64,000 nucleotides of DNA from Apis mellifera (lineage: Eukaryota; Arthropoda; Insecta; Hymenoptera; Apidae), in contig NC_037652.1 of NCBI RefSeq assembly GCF_003254395.2, positions 9,259,001 to 9,323,000 on the forward strand, given 5' to 3'. The translations under genes and the position numbers were made by a program. The first letter of the stretch is position 1; every line of letters starts with the position of its first letter. The notes under the pieces are model-generated. The model had not been told where the DNA came from. It ran no database searches and worked only from the letters and a program-made list of their open reading frames with translations. Shown one piece after another: positions 25,301 through 37,792 of the stretch.

Positions 25301-27441
25301 AAATTTGGCCGTTCACAAAAGGCTGCCATAATGGTCAATAAACAAAATCCAGGACACGGTTGTAATTTTGCTTGTGCCGGTTTCGTAGTTGATCCAATTG
25401 TCGTTGTTGTCATTGTTGTTGTTGTTGATGTTGTTGCTTCCTAATTATTATTATTATTATTATTATTGTATAATCATAATCGTATAAATATATGTAGTAT
25501 TGATTTTAGAAAAAATATCAATTTTTATTTGTTGGAATTTATCGTTAGTTTTATCCCCTTACTGTTTTTAAAAAAGCATCGATAACGCAGCAAGATCCAT
25601 CGTCACACTCGGCTTCTGTATCCACTTTATCGCATAGAAGAGCGAAGAAACCACTAACGCATTCACCTTTACACGGTTTTCTCATCGTGATCTTTGGTTT
25701 TATCGTTGTTATCGTTGTTGGTTGCTTTGTCGTTGTAATGGTGGTTGTTGCTACTGTGGTGCTAGAAATGCTCGTAGGAGAAACCATATTTGGTCTTACA
25801 GTTGGTGAAGAACCTTTGTAAGATGTATTGACACCCGTCTTCTCTTCGAAGCGGCTTGAATTTGTTCGATCGATGACTAACAATTCCGGTGGTGGTGAAT
25901 CTCCAAACGCGTCTCTGGATACACAGCATTTGTATCCTGGCTTGCAAAGAGAGAGAGTGTCTATTACCAAAATCGCATCGCAGTAATCGGCAATTCTCTC
26001 TGCCATGCAAATTCCTGAACACGTTTTCGCTAGAAAAAACAATGTTATAATAAACACCGTTCAATCGTCGATTTTATAAGTTTTAATTGGATATCAATGT
26101 CAATTCCACAAAAAAAAAAAGGAAAAAAATTTGTAGTTTTATAAAATTCTAAAAATTATGAAAGAAATTGTGAAAAAGAAATCTATATTAATTATATTAA
26201 AATTTTGATGTTTACAAAATTTATCTAATATTAATATCTAACATATTCTTTTTTATTTTTTTATCATTTTTTTATAATATTTAATTAAGAATTAAAAATA
26301 CATACATAACGTTTTATTGGCTGTCTCCTTTTGACTTTCCTGAAAAATAAATAAATTTTTAATTTATATCATTCATTCAAAAGATAATAGAGAAATATAA
26401 CGAATAAATATTTTTTGTATGTCAACAATTTTTCAACAAAAATATAATTTTATTATATAACTTTTTCTTTATTTCACGTGTACTATGTAAACTGTGTATA
26501 TCTATCTTATAAATTTCACGAATTCTATACTTTATCATCCTGTATGTAATAAAATAAAAATAATAATATTATTTTAACGAACATACAGAAGTAGTTTTTG
26601 AGGAGACTGTCGAGGACACTGTTGTAAGCGCTGTTGAAGATGTTGTTGGTGTACTCGTAGTTATCGTTGTCTTAACGGTAGTGACAACTGTTGATGTAGA
26701 ATCATCGTCATTGGCAATATTTTCAGAAGTTCCGGTACTATTTATAGGTGCCTCGATACAACATCGCATACTAGCAGGGCATTGTACATGTTCAAGAACT
26801 TCGTAACATATTAATGTTGCAAATGCGTGTACACATACACCTGGACAATCTGCACTATTGGCTGTACTTGTTATAGAATCCAATAGACCTGTGAAAAAGT
26901 AAAAGCATCCAAATTAACGCATTTTTATGATAAAATTGCAACTATTGTTTTTTCCATTTTCCGTTTTCCTAAATCATTATTACGATTATAAATTATATTA
27001 AAGTTGTAAAAATATTATTGAATGGAATGAAAGTTAAGAGTATGTGTATTATATTATTTTATTTATAATGTCAAATAATATAAAAAGATTTATAGGATTT
27101 TAAGGATAGATAATATTTGACAAAAGATAAAAGAAAAAAATAAGAATCTTAATAAACATTGAAGAATTAATAATTTCCAAAATTATACATTATATTAATT
27201 ATCCAACAATTGTATGGAAATTTTTTGTTTCTGTTCAAAGTGAACAATTTATTCTTAGAATTGTTCTTAATTATTCTTAATTCTTCTAGAAATTAATGCT
27301 GTGTAATAACAATAGATTATAATAATAAAAACGATAGGAAATATTCATTTGTAACATATTTATCTATATTTAAATTTTAGCTAGTAGCAAAACGATATAT
27401 GTAATAATATATAATATATAAATATTTTATTAATATAGTTT

Positions 27442-27493
<52 letters not shown>

Positions 27494-30014
27494 ATATATA
27501 GTTTATAAAAAAAATAGTTTTCTTTGATTTTTTTCATTTTTTTAATAGAGTTTGTATTAAATCTTTCGATACGATTGTATAATTAGAGTCACATATCGTT
27601 ATGAATGAATAATATATAATTTACAATTTTGATTCAATATAATAAATATTTTCCAATTTATGATTACATTTTTATAATAATTTTTATAAATAAATAATTT
27701 TAATAAAATGAAAAAATTCGTATAGTTCATAATATAAATTTCTGCCTTAGCTGTTTTCACTTTAGCAGGCATAACGGCCCAAATAAACATAACGGTAGTT
27801 AATTAAACGACTCGACTTCATCGCATGACCGTTTTTGATATTATATATATGTACATTTTTTCTCATTTAATTGTCTTAGATTGATAATAAATTCATCTTA
27901 TACATATATTCAATTAATATGTATATTAATATACATACATATATATATTATATTATAGATATATATTATTAATTATTACATTTATTTACAATTATTAATT
28001 ATATCGTATCTATATGAATTTCAGAAAATTGGATGGAAAATTAATTTCATGAGCAATTAAAAGGATAAAATAATCGTTTCAACCGAATTGAAATTGGAAA
28101 CATATTTGAAAAATAAAAAAAGGAACATCGACAAAAAATTTCAATAATGGAATTTTAAACGTTACATGTTTTATATATACACATTTTGTATATATACAAT
28201 TAAAAAATAAAAAATGAAAAATTCTACGGAATACGAAATTGTTTATATTCTTGAATAACTGAAAACTAAATTATTATACGTACGTTTAAATATATATTTG
28301 ATTTAAAATTCGAATGTAGATTTTATAGATTTATTTTATCTATTATATTATGTATAAATTAAAATACATATCTAATATATTCAATATAATATTTTGAATT
28401 TAAATAGTTTAAATTATGATAAATTATATAAAAAAAATTCAAATTATTATAATTCCAATTGTTTTAATTAATTTAACCATATAATTTTTACAAAGATTAG
28501 TAAAAATATGTTGAATACTTATGCCAGAAAAAAAAGATATATGAAATAAATTATTTTTCATGTAAAAATATACATTTATTTTTATATTATTGTTTAATTA
28601 ATTACTACTATTTCATTTAAAAGTTATATTTTATTTATTCTATTAATTTTTTTGTCATTTAATTTATGGAAACAAAATTAATAAAAAATTATTATGTATT
28701 AATTTAAATAACCTAAATGTTAATAAATTATTTTAATATTAAAAATTATTTTTTTTACAAATTAAAATTATATAAAAAAAATATATCAAGATAATTTCAA
28801 ATATATGCAAATATTAAAATCTTCGATATAATTTTTTGTTATGAAAATTGTGAAAATAATTATTAAAAATTGAATTTTCTTTGACTCAATTCAAAAGATA
28901 TTATCCAAAAACAAATATTCATTAAAATATACAAAATTTACTAATTTGCTAATAATATCTTTTCTATTGTAGAATTTTATTATTATAATTTTCAACATCG
29001 ATTGTTAATTACGTATATGTATTATCGCATACTTTTTCAAGTTTGTGAATGGCCTCACCAACAGAGGATTGAGTGTTATCCGCATAGCGTTGAAAGACTC
29101 CTAAGTGGGACAATCGCATCCTTCCAGATACTACCTATACAAGCGTGTACAGCATACATTCACGCACGCGAATTTCTATTTCTCGAAACCTCTTCTGTTA
29201 TGAACTAATTTTATTTACGACTATTATTTATATTAAATATATTTTAATAAACTATTTGCTAGTTTAAATTAAAAATTAAAAATTCAATCAAAAATTATTC
29301 TATATCTAATAAAAATATTAACAAGGAAAAAAAAAAAATATGAGTAATATTTGAATTTTTAATTTTAATTTTATTTTAATCAATTCTTTAAATTTTTTTG
29401 AAATTTTATATTTCTATTCACTATTTATAAAATTGATTTTCTCGTTCCTTCTCTTGAGATATTATCCATAAATTGTTATATCTATCAATTAAAAAAGTAA
29501 ATAGATTAAAAAAGATTTAAACAAGATAGATAGATTAAATATAATTTAAAATGTTATAATTATAATACTAAAAATTCATTATCGTTTTACCAATATTAAT
29601 AATGTTATCAATTATCTATATAAATAAATATAAATAATATTTCAGATTTCTTTCTAAATGTTAAATTATATTTAAATTATTATTAGATTAAATGATTTAT
29701 TTCGAATATAATTTAAATATATAAGTTTAAAATAAAAAATTAAGGATTAAAAATTAACGCGAAAACGCGAAGAAATAAAATGAAAAATATATATAAATGG
29801 CAAAAAAAACAAAGTATTTTGAAAAATATTTGAATATACAATAAGTAATAATTAAAAGTACAATAAGAATAAAAATAAATAATCTGACTTGTTTACCTGA
29901 TAAGAAACTACCAGCTAAAGAATCGTCGTCTTGAGCAGAGATCAATCCGCTAAGTAGGAGGAAAAGGGCGATGCCCCCAGGGAATGTTCTCAGTATCATC
30001 TTCGCTTCCTTCAT
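22363..30014 (-). CDS. mas: Masquerade: five-clip-domain serine protease homologue, catalytically dead
   Basis: Eleven coding exons on the minus strand: 30014-29897, 26888-26587, 26339-26306, 26029-25563, 25440-25231, 25114-24955, 24530-24351, 24015-23763, 23634-23357, 22987-22833 and 22530-22363. The frame holds throughout and gives 774 residues. A signal peptide (LRTFPGGIALFLLLSGLISA) leads into five cysteine-rich clip domains: one in exon 2, two in exon 4, one in exon 5 and one split over exons 6-7. They are joined by Thr-rich linkers. The protease-like domain starts at RVVGG (about residue 529). His (TAAHC, 571) and Asp (DNDIAL, 623) are kept, but the catalytic Ser motif is GDGGGP, with Gly at 722. 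Five clips plus Ser-to-Gly is the signature of Drosophila Masquerade, a secreted adhesion factor for muscle attachment and axon guidance. The exon 6 acceptor (GTATAG) is weak. A second ATG at 29999 could also be the start. Confidence 0.9.
26889..29896 (-). other. Masquerade intron 1 with GC-richer islands
   Basis: A 3 kb intron, long beside its neighbours. Most of it is very AT-rich, with a TA microsatellite at about 27450-27487. Two short GC-richer islands stand out: about 27735-27840 and about 29038-29180. Neither gives a convincing spliced exon in the masquerade frame. They may be enhancers or an unrecognised exon on either strand. Confidence 0.5.
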
Positions 30015-30345
30015 TTTCTCTCTGTCTTTCTTTCTTTTCTCCCTCTTTCTCTTTCTTTTTTGCTTCTTTTTCTTCAATTTAAGAAGGTAACCGCAAAAAC
30101 AGTTAAAGGAAGACACACTGTGTCGTTACCCGGTTCGAACACGTGCGTGTCAAACTGCTTTACCGCGAGTTCGGCAGCCACGGTATTATGCGGGCTCGCA
30201 TTGCCTGTTAGACTTGTTTGACTGACTGACTGACTGACTGAGAAGGTATCGGGCCCACTTGTGGGTCAGGGTGCGGGTCCCCTCTTTTACACCAGTCAGA
30301 AAAAGGAGAGAAAAGAACGAAGACAGGGAAGTAAAGAGAACATTC
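30015..30345 (-). promoter_or_regulatory. Masquerade 5' UTR and promoter region
   Basis: A GC-rich block immediately upstream of the masquerade start codon, in otherwise AT-rich DNA. On the minus strand a tandem of five CAGT units (about 30220-30242) repeats TCAGTC, the arthropod initiator consensus. A pyrimidine-rich plus-strand tract (30014-30065) lies between it and the ATG. Transcription start placement is inference. Confidence 0.45.
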
Positions 30346-31512
30346 GTCAACGACCTCACTGAGAATTACTTAAAAAGAAGGGGAAGGGTTGTTGCATTAA
30401 TATCAGATATTTTTGAAAATTCATCATTGTTAAAAGCTTTAATTATGATTATAAATTAATGATAAAATTTTTTATAAAAAAGAAAAATAAATAATAAATA
30501 AAAAAAAATTAATATAAATTAATTCATTTTAATAAAAATTAAACAACTAAATTTTACAATTTATTTAATAACTAATTAATGATTAATAATATTTTTTGAT
30601 AATAATAATTATAAAATTGATTACCAGTTTAAATTTCTTTAAAGTCATATATTAACATTGGTTTAAAAATTAATAATAAAATTTTATTTATTTGTTATTA
30701 AATTGTTATTATGTATTAAATATTATTTATATTACAATATTTTTATGATAATTTAATAAATAATAACTTTTAATTGAAATATTCAATTTATAAATGATTA
30801 ATAATCAAATATTTATCTATTTTTGCAAATTTTATCATTAAGATTGTTATAATATCTTAACAAAAGACATATTATAATATTATTATGTATATTATCTTTA
30901 AAATACCCATTTATATCCATTTTTATTTCATTATATTCAAAGTATAAGTAATACTTTGTTATTTTAATCTTACAAATTTTCTCAATTTATTGATTTTTAT
31001 TTTTATATTAAATTTTTCTTTCATATCTTATTTGATTTTATATATATTATATTATATATATAATATATATATATTTGAATCTCTTTTTTTCCCTATCTTT
31101 TACGTTCTCTTTCTTTCTCTTTCTCATTCACTCACTCACTCCCTTCTAACTTTCTTTCGTTCCCTCTTTCTTACCGCATGTATATGTATACGTGCACGAC
31201 TAGCGGTACTTTACCCGTAAATGTACGGGATACCGTACGATATTTCCCTTTGGAATTTATCATTCTTTACGCAACGATCAATCCTTCATAATCATAGTAT
31301 TGCATTAATATAAATATTACCCCTTTTAAGAATTTAAACATAAGAAATATATTTTATAATACATTTTTGAAATTTAATTATTAATTTAAATATTTTAATT
31401 GTCATTACTAAATTATATTTAAACAAAAATTAAAATATTTTATATTTTTAAAAATTAAAAATATTTTGTTTAAATAAGTTATTATTATAATTATTATAAT
31501 TATATATATAAG

Positions 31513-31554
<42 letters not shown>

Positions 31555-31683
31555 TATAATAAGAAATCTATAATTCTATTAAAAATTACATTATATTTGT
31601 TAATATTATTAAATTACATGTAAAAATTATATAAACAAAATATATGTATAATTAAATATTAATTAAAATTAATTAATAAAATA
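30346..31683. other. AT-rich interval between masquerade and BARD1
   Basis: No gene seen. It contains a CT-rich tract at 31080-31170, then a short GC-richer patch (31180-31250) with clustered CGGTAC/CCGTAC words including an inverted pair (CCCGTA at 31214-31219, TACGGG at 31224-31229), and a TA microsatellite at about 31520-31548. Confidence 0.5.
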
Positions 31684-34435
31684 TTAATTAAGTAAACCTA
31701 ATTGTAATGGGTCAACTAATGTAAATTTTTCTATACATTCAATTAGCCATATAAGTGGTAGTGTTTTTATATGTGGCATATTATATTTTATACGTGGTTC
31801 ATCTTTCTCTGGTATATAGATGATATAATGTGTACATTCATGTAAAGAATGATTAGGTTCATTAGCAATATGAAAAGGAACAAATTGTTCTTTGATTTTT
31901 ATATCTTCTGGATTTGGTTCTCTTTTCAAAATTATTCCTCCACCTTCTTGCACAAGTGTAATTAAAGCATCTTTTGTTAAATGTATATCATTTATATAAA
32001 TATCTTTTGATTGAAACGCAAAATAAAAATAACACTGATTAAAAAGACCTGGATTCTAAAAACATAATAAGAAGATATATATTTGTTAATATTATTTATT
32101 TATATTACAAATGATTGAGTTATATATATAAAATTAACTTTACCCAATTTTGTGCACTTTCTCTAGCTTTTTTTGGAATACCTTTAATTGGTGCACCACT
32201 AACTTCGAATAGTTCTAAATCTCCTTTTAATATATCACTTATATCCATGCTTAGCTGAATCCCTTTAAAAAAAATATTATAAAAATTAATTTTTAAAACT
32301 ATATGTAAATTATTTATTTATATTATATATATATCATAAATACATTCACTATTAAGTAACCAAATTCCACGCACAAGTGCTATCATTACATCATATGATA
32401 ATTGAATGATATTTTTGTCATTAGCTTCCACTATAACATGAGTTACAGATGGTCTATAACATAAAAAATATATCATGCAGCATTTATAATCTCTTGAATT
32501 TAAAGATATAATTTAATGATATAATACTATACAAATTAAAAGAAAAAAATAGTACCGAAAAGCAGACATAATTTTAATTTTATGCTTTAAAGCTATTTCA
32601 TTCAAATATTTTTTATTTTCTTCTCGTAAGTTTAATGGATATATAACAATTGTATCAAATGTTTGTTGTGCAGAAAATGACTTACTAAAACTACAATTAT
32701 GATTTACAATTTCTTTATTTGTATCATCAAATTCATTTTCATCTTTTAGAATATCCCATATCTCAGTATTTGGTTCACAATAGTCTCTGAAAACAATACA
32801 ATATAAAGTAATAACATAAAATAATAATATAATATTCATATATATATTATATATATAAAATACGTATCAACAATTCTATATAAATTTTATTATATTATAA
32901 TAATTTTATTATTAAAAATACATGTTTAATATATTAATAAATTATTTATTATAAAATAATTAATTGACACATACATGGGTTTTTTACCATAATCATCATA
33001 TACATTTTTATTAGCTGAATACTTTAATAATATTTTTACTTCTGCCAATCTATTATTTATAACTGCATCATGTAAAGCTCTTCTATTTAATATACCAGGT
33101 GTATTTGGTAATGCTCCACATTCTAATAATAGCTGACATATATTTGTATATCCAAAATTTACAACTTCTTGCTATAAAAAAAATTTATATATATAATATA
33201 TAAATTTATATATATAATATTTATATATATATAAAATTTATATATATAATATATAAATAGCATAAAAATAATTAAAAAAATTATTATAGGATAATATAAT
33301 TACCAAAGGTGTCCAACCAGTGAAATCTTTTGTATTTGGATTAGCACCAGCAGCTAATAAATTTTTTACACGGCATTCTTGATTCTGCAAGTATATGATA
33401 AAATTATTAAATTTTGTTTGATGTTTAAAGTTTAATTATATTTTGTAATTATTTCAAATATTATAAACAATAAAAAGTAACCTTCACACATGCAATATGT
33501 AAATATGTTTCTCCTTTAGCATTTGGTTTATTTATATTCTTTGGTGTAGTATATTTTGTATTATTTATACAAATAGAATTGTTTGTTATTGCAGGCAATT
33601 CTATTGCATTTGAATTTGTAGTTGAATTCCATAAATCTCTATTAAATTTATATCAATTATATATTAATAAGATATAAAATATATTATATTAAGATTTTAA
33701 AAAACTATATAAAATTTACATAAAATTTTTAAATAATATTGTCAACAATATATCTCAATGTTAAAAAAATCTTTATATCATATTATTATTTACGTTTAAT
33801 TATATATTTCAAATAATTTGAATATATTATAAAAGATGAATGTTATGAATATATAAGTACAAATTTATAATACCTTTCCTGTATTATTTCTGCAATGTTA
33901 TTACAATAAGAAACAAGACTTTTAATTAAATGATCATTACATATTTCGAGTGGTCGTACAGGTATGTTACATATTACACATTTTAAATCATTTTTAATGC
34001 ATTCTTTACAAAAAAAATGGCAACAATTAGTATATCTTGTTGCATTTATTGGCTCATTTCCGCTAAAATTAAAAAAAAACTATATTTATTTAAAAAAAAA
34101 TTATATAAAAACTTTAAAATTGAACGAAAGAATTTCATATTTTATAAATTATGAAGAGGTTTTAATTCTAAAATTGATAAATAAATAATAAAATTCAATG
34201 GTAAATTATATATAAATAACATTATTAAATTATAAATAAATAACATATGAAGTTTAAAGAATAATATGTAATATATATTTTAATTAATTATTTTGATTTA
34301 TTTATTCTTTATATTAATTATTTTTATTATATAATATTTATCTTAATTATTTTAAAATTCTTACCATTTGCAACATTTTAACACGTTTGCAAAACTTCTT
34401 AAAGCATGACGAGTATTTTCCCATGAAGTATTCAT
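31684..34435 (-). CDS. BARD1: BARD1: RING, ankyrin repeats and tandem BRCT
   Basis: Nine exons on the minus strand: 34435-34365, 34062-33874, 33638-33482, 33384-33304, 33171-32975, 32786-32556, 32453-32344, 32262-32144 and 32055-31684. They encode 508 residues, against 777 in human. The RING finger (about residues 21-55) shows CCKCG, NCCHFFCKEC and CVIC in the expected zinc-ligand order, followed by a helix like that of BARD1. Ankyrin repeats span about 130-235 (GETYLHIAC, ANPNTKDFTGWTPL, NRRALHDAV). Two BRCT domains fill about 285-508, with W in GIWLLNSEW and PLIWLIECI. RING plus ankyrin plus double BRCT is unique to BARD1, the partner of BRCA1 in ubiquitin ligation and homologous recombination. 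The donor after exon 3 (GTTACT) is weak but in frame. Confidence 0.92.
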
Positions 34436-34996
34436 TTTCAATTATTAGAATGTATTGTATTATGTTAGAAATTTTTTTATTATTTTTTTTATAATATATC
34501 ACTTTTTAAAAATTAAGTGAATATCATTTATTTTTCCACTTCAATACTTCTCAATATTTATCAACTGGTATGTGGCTCCCCGTAGTGGAAATTTAAGTGT
34601 ATTATATATGAATAATATTATGGAAGTAGTAAATTTTCATGATTTCATTTCAATTGCTATCATTTATCATTTAAATGCATCAAAAATATATGTTGGATTT
34701 TATATATAATTTGAAGTTATGTTTAAAATATATAATAAATATTCATGAACAATTTCATGCATTTTATTCAAAAGATTGGTGTACTTCACGATTATTATGA
34801 ATGGACGAAAAGCTGTTACCTACGAAGAGTAAATTGTACGCTTTTTGGTATGGATGATTTATTTTTTAAAAAATATTCATAAAATTTTTCATACAATTTT
34901 CGAAAAAAAGATATTACGAAAATATATCACGTTTATTTAGTCTTAAAAAAATAGTAATTACACGTGATACAAAATATCATAGCCAACATATACAAT

Positions 34997-35035
<39 letters not shown>

Positions 35036-35324
35036 TTAATAAATACATATAACACATAATTATAATAAATGTCAAAATATAAATGTATGTACATAATAAT
35101 GATAAATAAATTTTTAATAAACTTATTGTACAATCAAAATTTTGCTAACTATTATACATCTATATATAATTATTTTATATGTAACACTTAATTACAAAAT
35201 AAATATACAATATTACATAATTAATTCTATATCATACTTACATTTTAAATTTAGATTGAATCTGTTAATAAATTTATTATTTATATAAAAATATTTTATA
35301 AGAATATATAAATGATTTTTTTTT
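34436..35324. other. AT-rich interval upstream of BARD1
   Basis: No gene seen. A small GC-richer word group at 34565-34590 (GTGGCTCCCCGTAGTGG) lies about 130 bases upstream of the BARD1 start codon and may be promoter sequence. A TA microsatellite occupies about 35000-35032. Confidence 0.45.
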
Positions 35325-35537
35325 CTAAATTTTTACCAATTCAAATTTAAATTCACCTATGATAATTGTTATATATTCCTTCATATCTTGTAACATCATG
35401 TAATCATGTGCATGTATATGTGTAAATGTAATATTGTATAATGTTACATCTGTCATACTATCAATTTTTCCTTCTCTAACAAAAGAAACTTTTAATAAAC
35501 AATAGTAGATTTTTCTTCTATTACCTTTATATGACAT
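35325..35537 (-). CDS. Possible small protein, 70 residues, unrecognised
   Basis: A single-exon frame starting MSYKGNRRKIYYCLL and ending GEFKFELVKI, on the same strand as ISCA1 and 170 bases beyond its stop codon. Codon use resembles the neighbouring real exons and the amino-acid composition is balanced (charged, aromatic and hydrophobic residues alternate), unlike the K/N/I/Y-biased chance frames of this AT-rich DNA. There is no signal peptide or clear membrane segment. I do not recognise the family. It could be a short gene of its own, a last exon, or a frame inside the ISCA1 3' UTR. Confidence 0.4.
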   Translation of the reverse strand: MSYKGNRRKIYYCLLKVSFVREGKIDSMTDVTLYNITFTHIHAHDYMMLQDMKEYITIIIGEFKFELVKI

Positions 35538-35706
35538 CTTTAATATTATAATTATTATAAATTTTAAGATTAAATATCCAAATTGGTGGATATTTATAGA
35601 AAAAATTAAAAAAGTGTCATTTAATAAAGTTATATGCTTATAAACTTACATTTTACTAAAATTTGTCAATTGAATGATCTATGTTAACTACAATTTTATA
35701 AAGTAA

Positions 35707-37020
35707 CTAAACGGAGAAACTTTCTCCACATCCACACGTGCCTTTGATATTTGGATTATTAAAAATAAATTCAGAACTTAATTTAGTTTCTATATAATCC
35801 ATTTCGGTACCTAATAAAGATAATTGTGCCTTTTTGTCGATCATAATACAAACACCATCTTGAACAACTTCTTCATCAAGTTTAGACTTTTCTTTGGCAT
35901 AATCAAGAGTATAACTAAGACCATTACATCCTCGTTGTTTCACACTTACTCTTAAACCAATCTGAAATAAAAAATAATTATTTGATTTTATAATCAATTG
36001 CATATATTTAATTTTTTAATAATTGTGCCAAGAGAAAGAGAGCCAAAAATCAAAGTATTGGAAAAAAACATGTTGATATGACAAAATATATTACATATTT
36101 TTATATAACTAATATTTTTTTTTTTAATAAATGCAATGTTTAAATTATTTTATAGCAAAATAAATAATATTTCAATGATAATTAAAATATATTTACTTAC
36201 AAATTCACTTTTATCTTTCAATAATTCCTTGATTTTTTTTACTGCACTTGGTGTCTGTAATTATAAAATTCAAATTACACATATAAATAAATAAAAATAA
36301 TATAATGTAAAAAATATTTCTTATAAGAACATAAATTTTAAAATATTTTTATTTACAATAATAAAAATACAATAATTTTATATAAATATTAATAGAATTT
36401 TTTATATATATTCTATAATTAATTTTATACATTTATAAAATTATTAATTGTATTAATAGAAATATTGCTTAAAATTTTCTATAATTTTATATTTAATATA
36501 TAATGATAATTAAAATTAAGATTTATAAATAGCTATTAATAATTATAAGCTATCTGTATCATGTACTGTATATTTAAAAAAAAACTTATATTATTATATT
36601 ATTTAATAATTAAAGAATAATTTGAGATATTTTAAAATATATTATTTGATAATATATAATCATATTTACTTTCAAAAAAATTGATTAAATATATAAAAAG
36701 ATATAAAATACATAAATATAAAATACATTTCTATTAAGATTAAAGAAATACTATATATATTAAAATTATTTTTAAAAATAAAAATTGAACGTCAAATTTC
36801 AACGTGAATTAAAAACTTAACCTCAATTTTTCAATACTTATAATACATATAAATTCATAATAATATTAATTAATATTATGTATTAATAATTCAAAACTAT
36901 TAAAAATATATATATATATGTTAATTATTTACTTACTAAAGTAAGCGCAGCGCGCGTGGCTAATATTTTTCTACCTTTGACAGCACGAACTGTCGCTGCA
37001 GCAACCATGGAAGAAGCCAT
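35707..37020 (-). CDS. ISCA1: ISCA1, mitochondrial A-type iron-sulfur cluster assembly protein
   Basis: Three exons on the minus strand: 37020-36937, 36254-36201 and 35961-35707. They encode 130 residues, against 129 in human. After a short basic N-terminus (targeting sequence up to about residue 22) comes RAALTL and TPSAVKKIKELLK. The conserved core follows, with VKQRGCNGLSYTLDY and the C-terminal GTCGCGESF carrying the cluster-binding cysteines. Near the end, SSEFIFNNPNIKGTCGCGES is the family signature. It acts with ISCA2 and IBA57 in [4Fe-4S] cluster maturation. The upstream sequence around the start codon is GC-richer than its surroundings, as for most genes here. Confidence 0.97.
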
Positions 37021-37792
37021 ATTGATCTTTTAACACTTTATAGTATTGTATAATATATATAGTAACGAATATGAAGTCTTAATTTTTTATTAAATTTTTA
37101 TTTATTGGCAAAGGCATATTATTATTATATATAATAATTTTTTTTATGTTCATCATCAAAGAGATGAAAAATATTGTATAAATTTTCTAAGTTAAGCATT
37201 AAATTTAATTTTTTTAGAATTAAAATCTTCTTAAAGATAATATAGAAAAGATAATATAGAAAAGATAGATAATATAAAAAAAATATAATTTTTTTATAAA
37301 TATGTAATTTTTAATTAAAATTCAAAAAATGAAAATAAGTAAATAATAATAAATCTATAAATTGGATAAAAAATAAAAAATTCACTTAATAGAATATTAA
37401 AATAAAAAAATTTTTTATATATAACTACGAAAAAAATCAATAATTATAAAAATTCTATTATTTAACAAAAGGAAATGTAAAAAGAGAAAAATATTCGGAT
37501 GATTAATAATAATAATAAAAAAAAAAATAATTAAAAAAAAACAATTTTATATAAGTTGAAGTTTTTTGAGTTTTTTTATTTTGTATAAAACAATTATTTA
37601 ATATTAATATAGTTATTTATTTATATCAATATAAATTAAAATTAGTTTATAAAGGTTTTTAGAATTGGATAAAAAAAAAATAGATTTAAGATTTATTTAT
37701 TATGCCACTTTCTTTTCTTCTTAAAATACATGTTTATGATAAATCAATGATTTTTAAGATAGTTCAAAGAAGTTCAAGAAAATTTAAAACTG
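37021..37792. other. AT-rich interval between ISCA1 and eIF3d
   Basis: Holds the ISCA1 promoter and the eIF3d 3' UTR (same strand, eIF3d upstream). No further gene is seen. Confidence 0.6.

Noticed and set aside
25670..25800. ACA/GTT-rich tract looking like a microsatellite
   Set aside because: It is the coding Thr-rich linker between masquerade clip domains, in frame and bounded by exon sequence.
29754..30116. Longer masquerade start, beginning at a Met 34 codons upstream
   Set aside because: The extension is a Lys/Arg run encoded by a purine tract and would bury the signal peptide; the ATG at 30014 or 29999 fits secretion better.
30120..30140. GGTTCGAA-like word suggestive of a tRNA T arm
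   Set aside because: No acceptor stem or anticodon arm can be drawn around it. I found no tRNA in the window.
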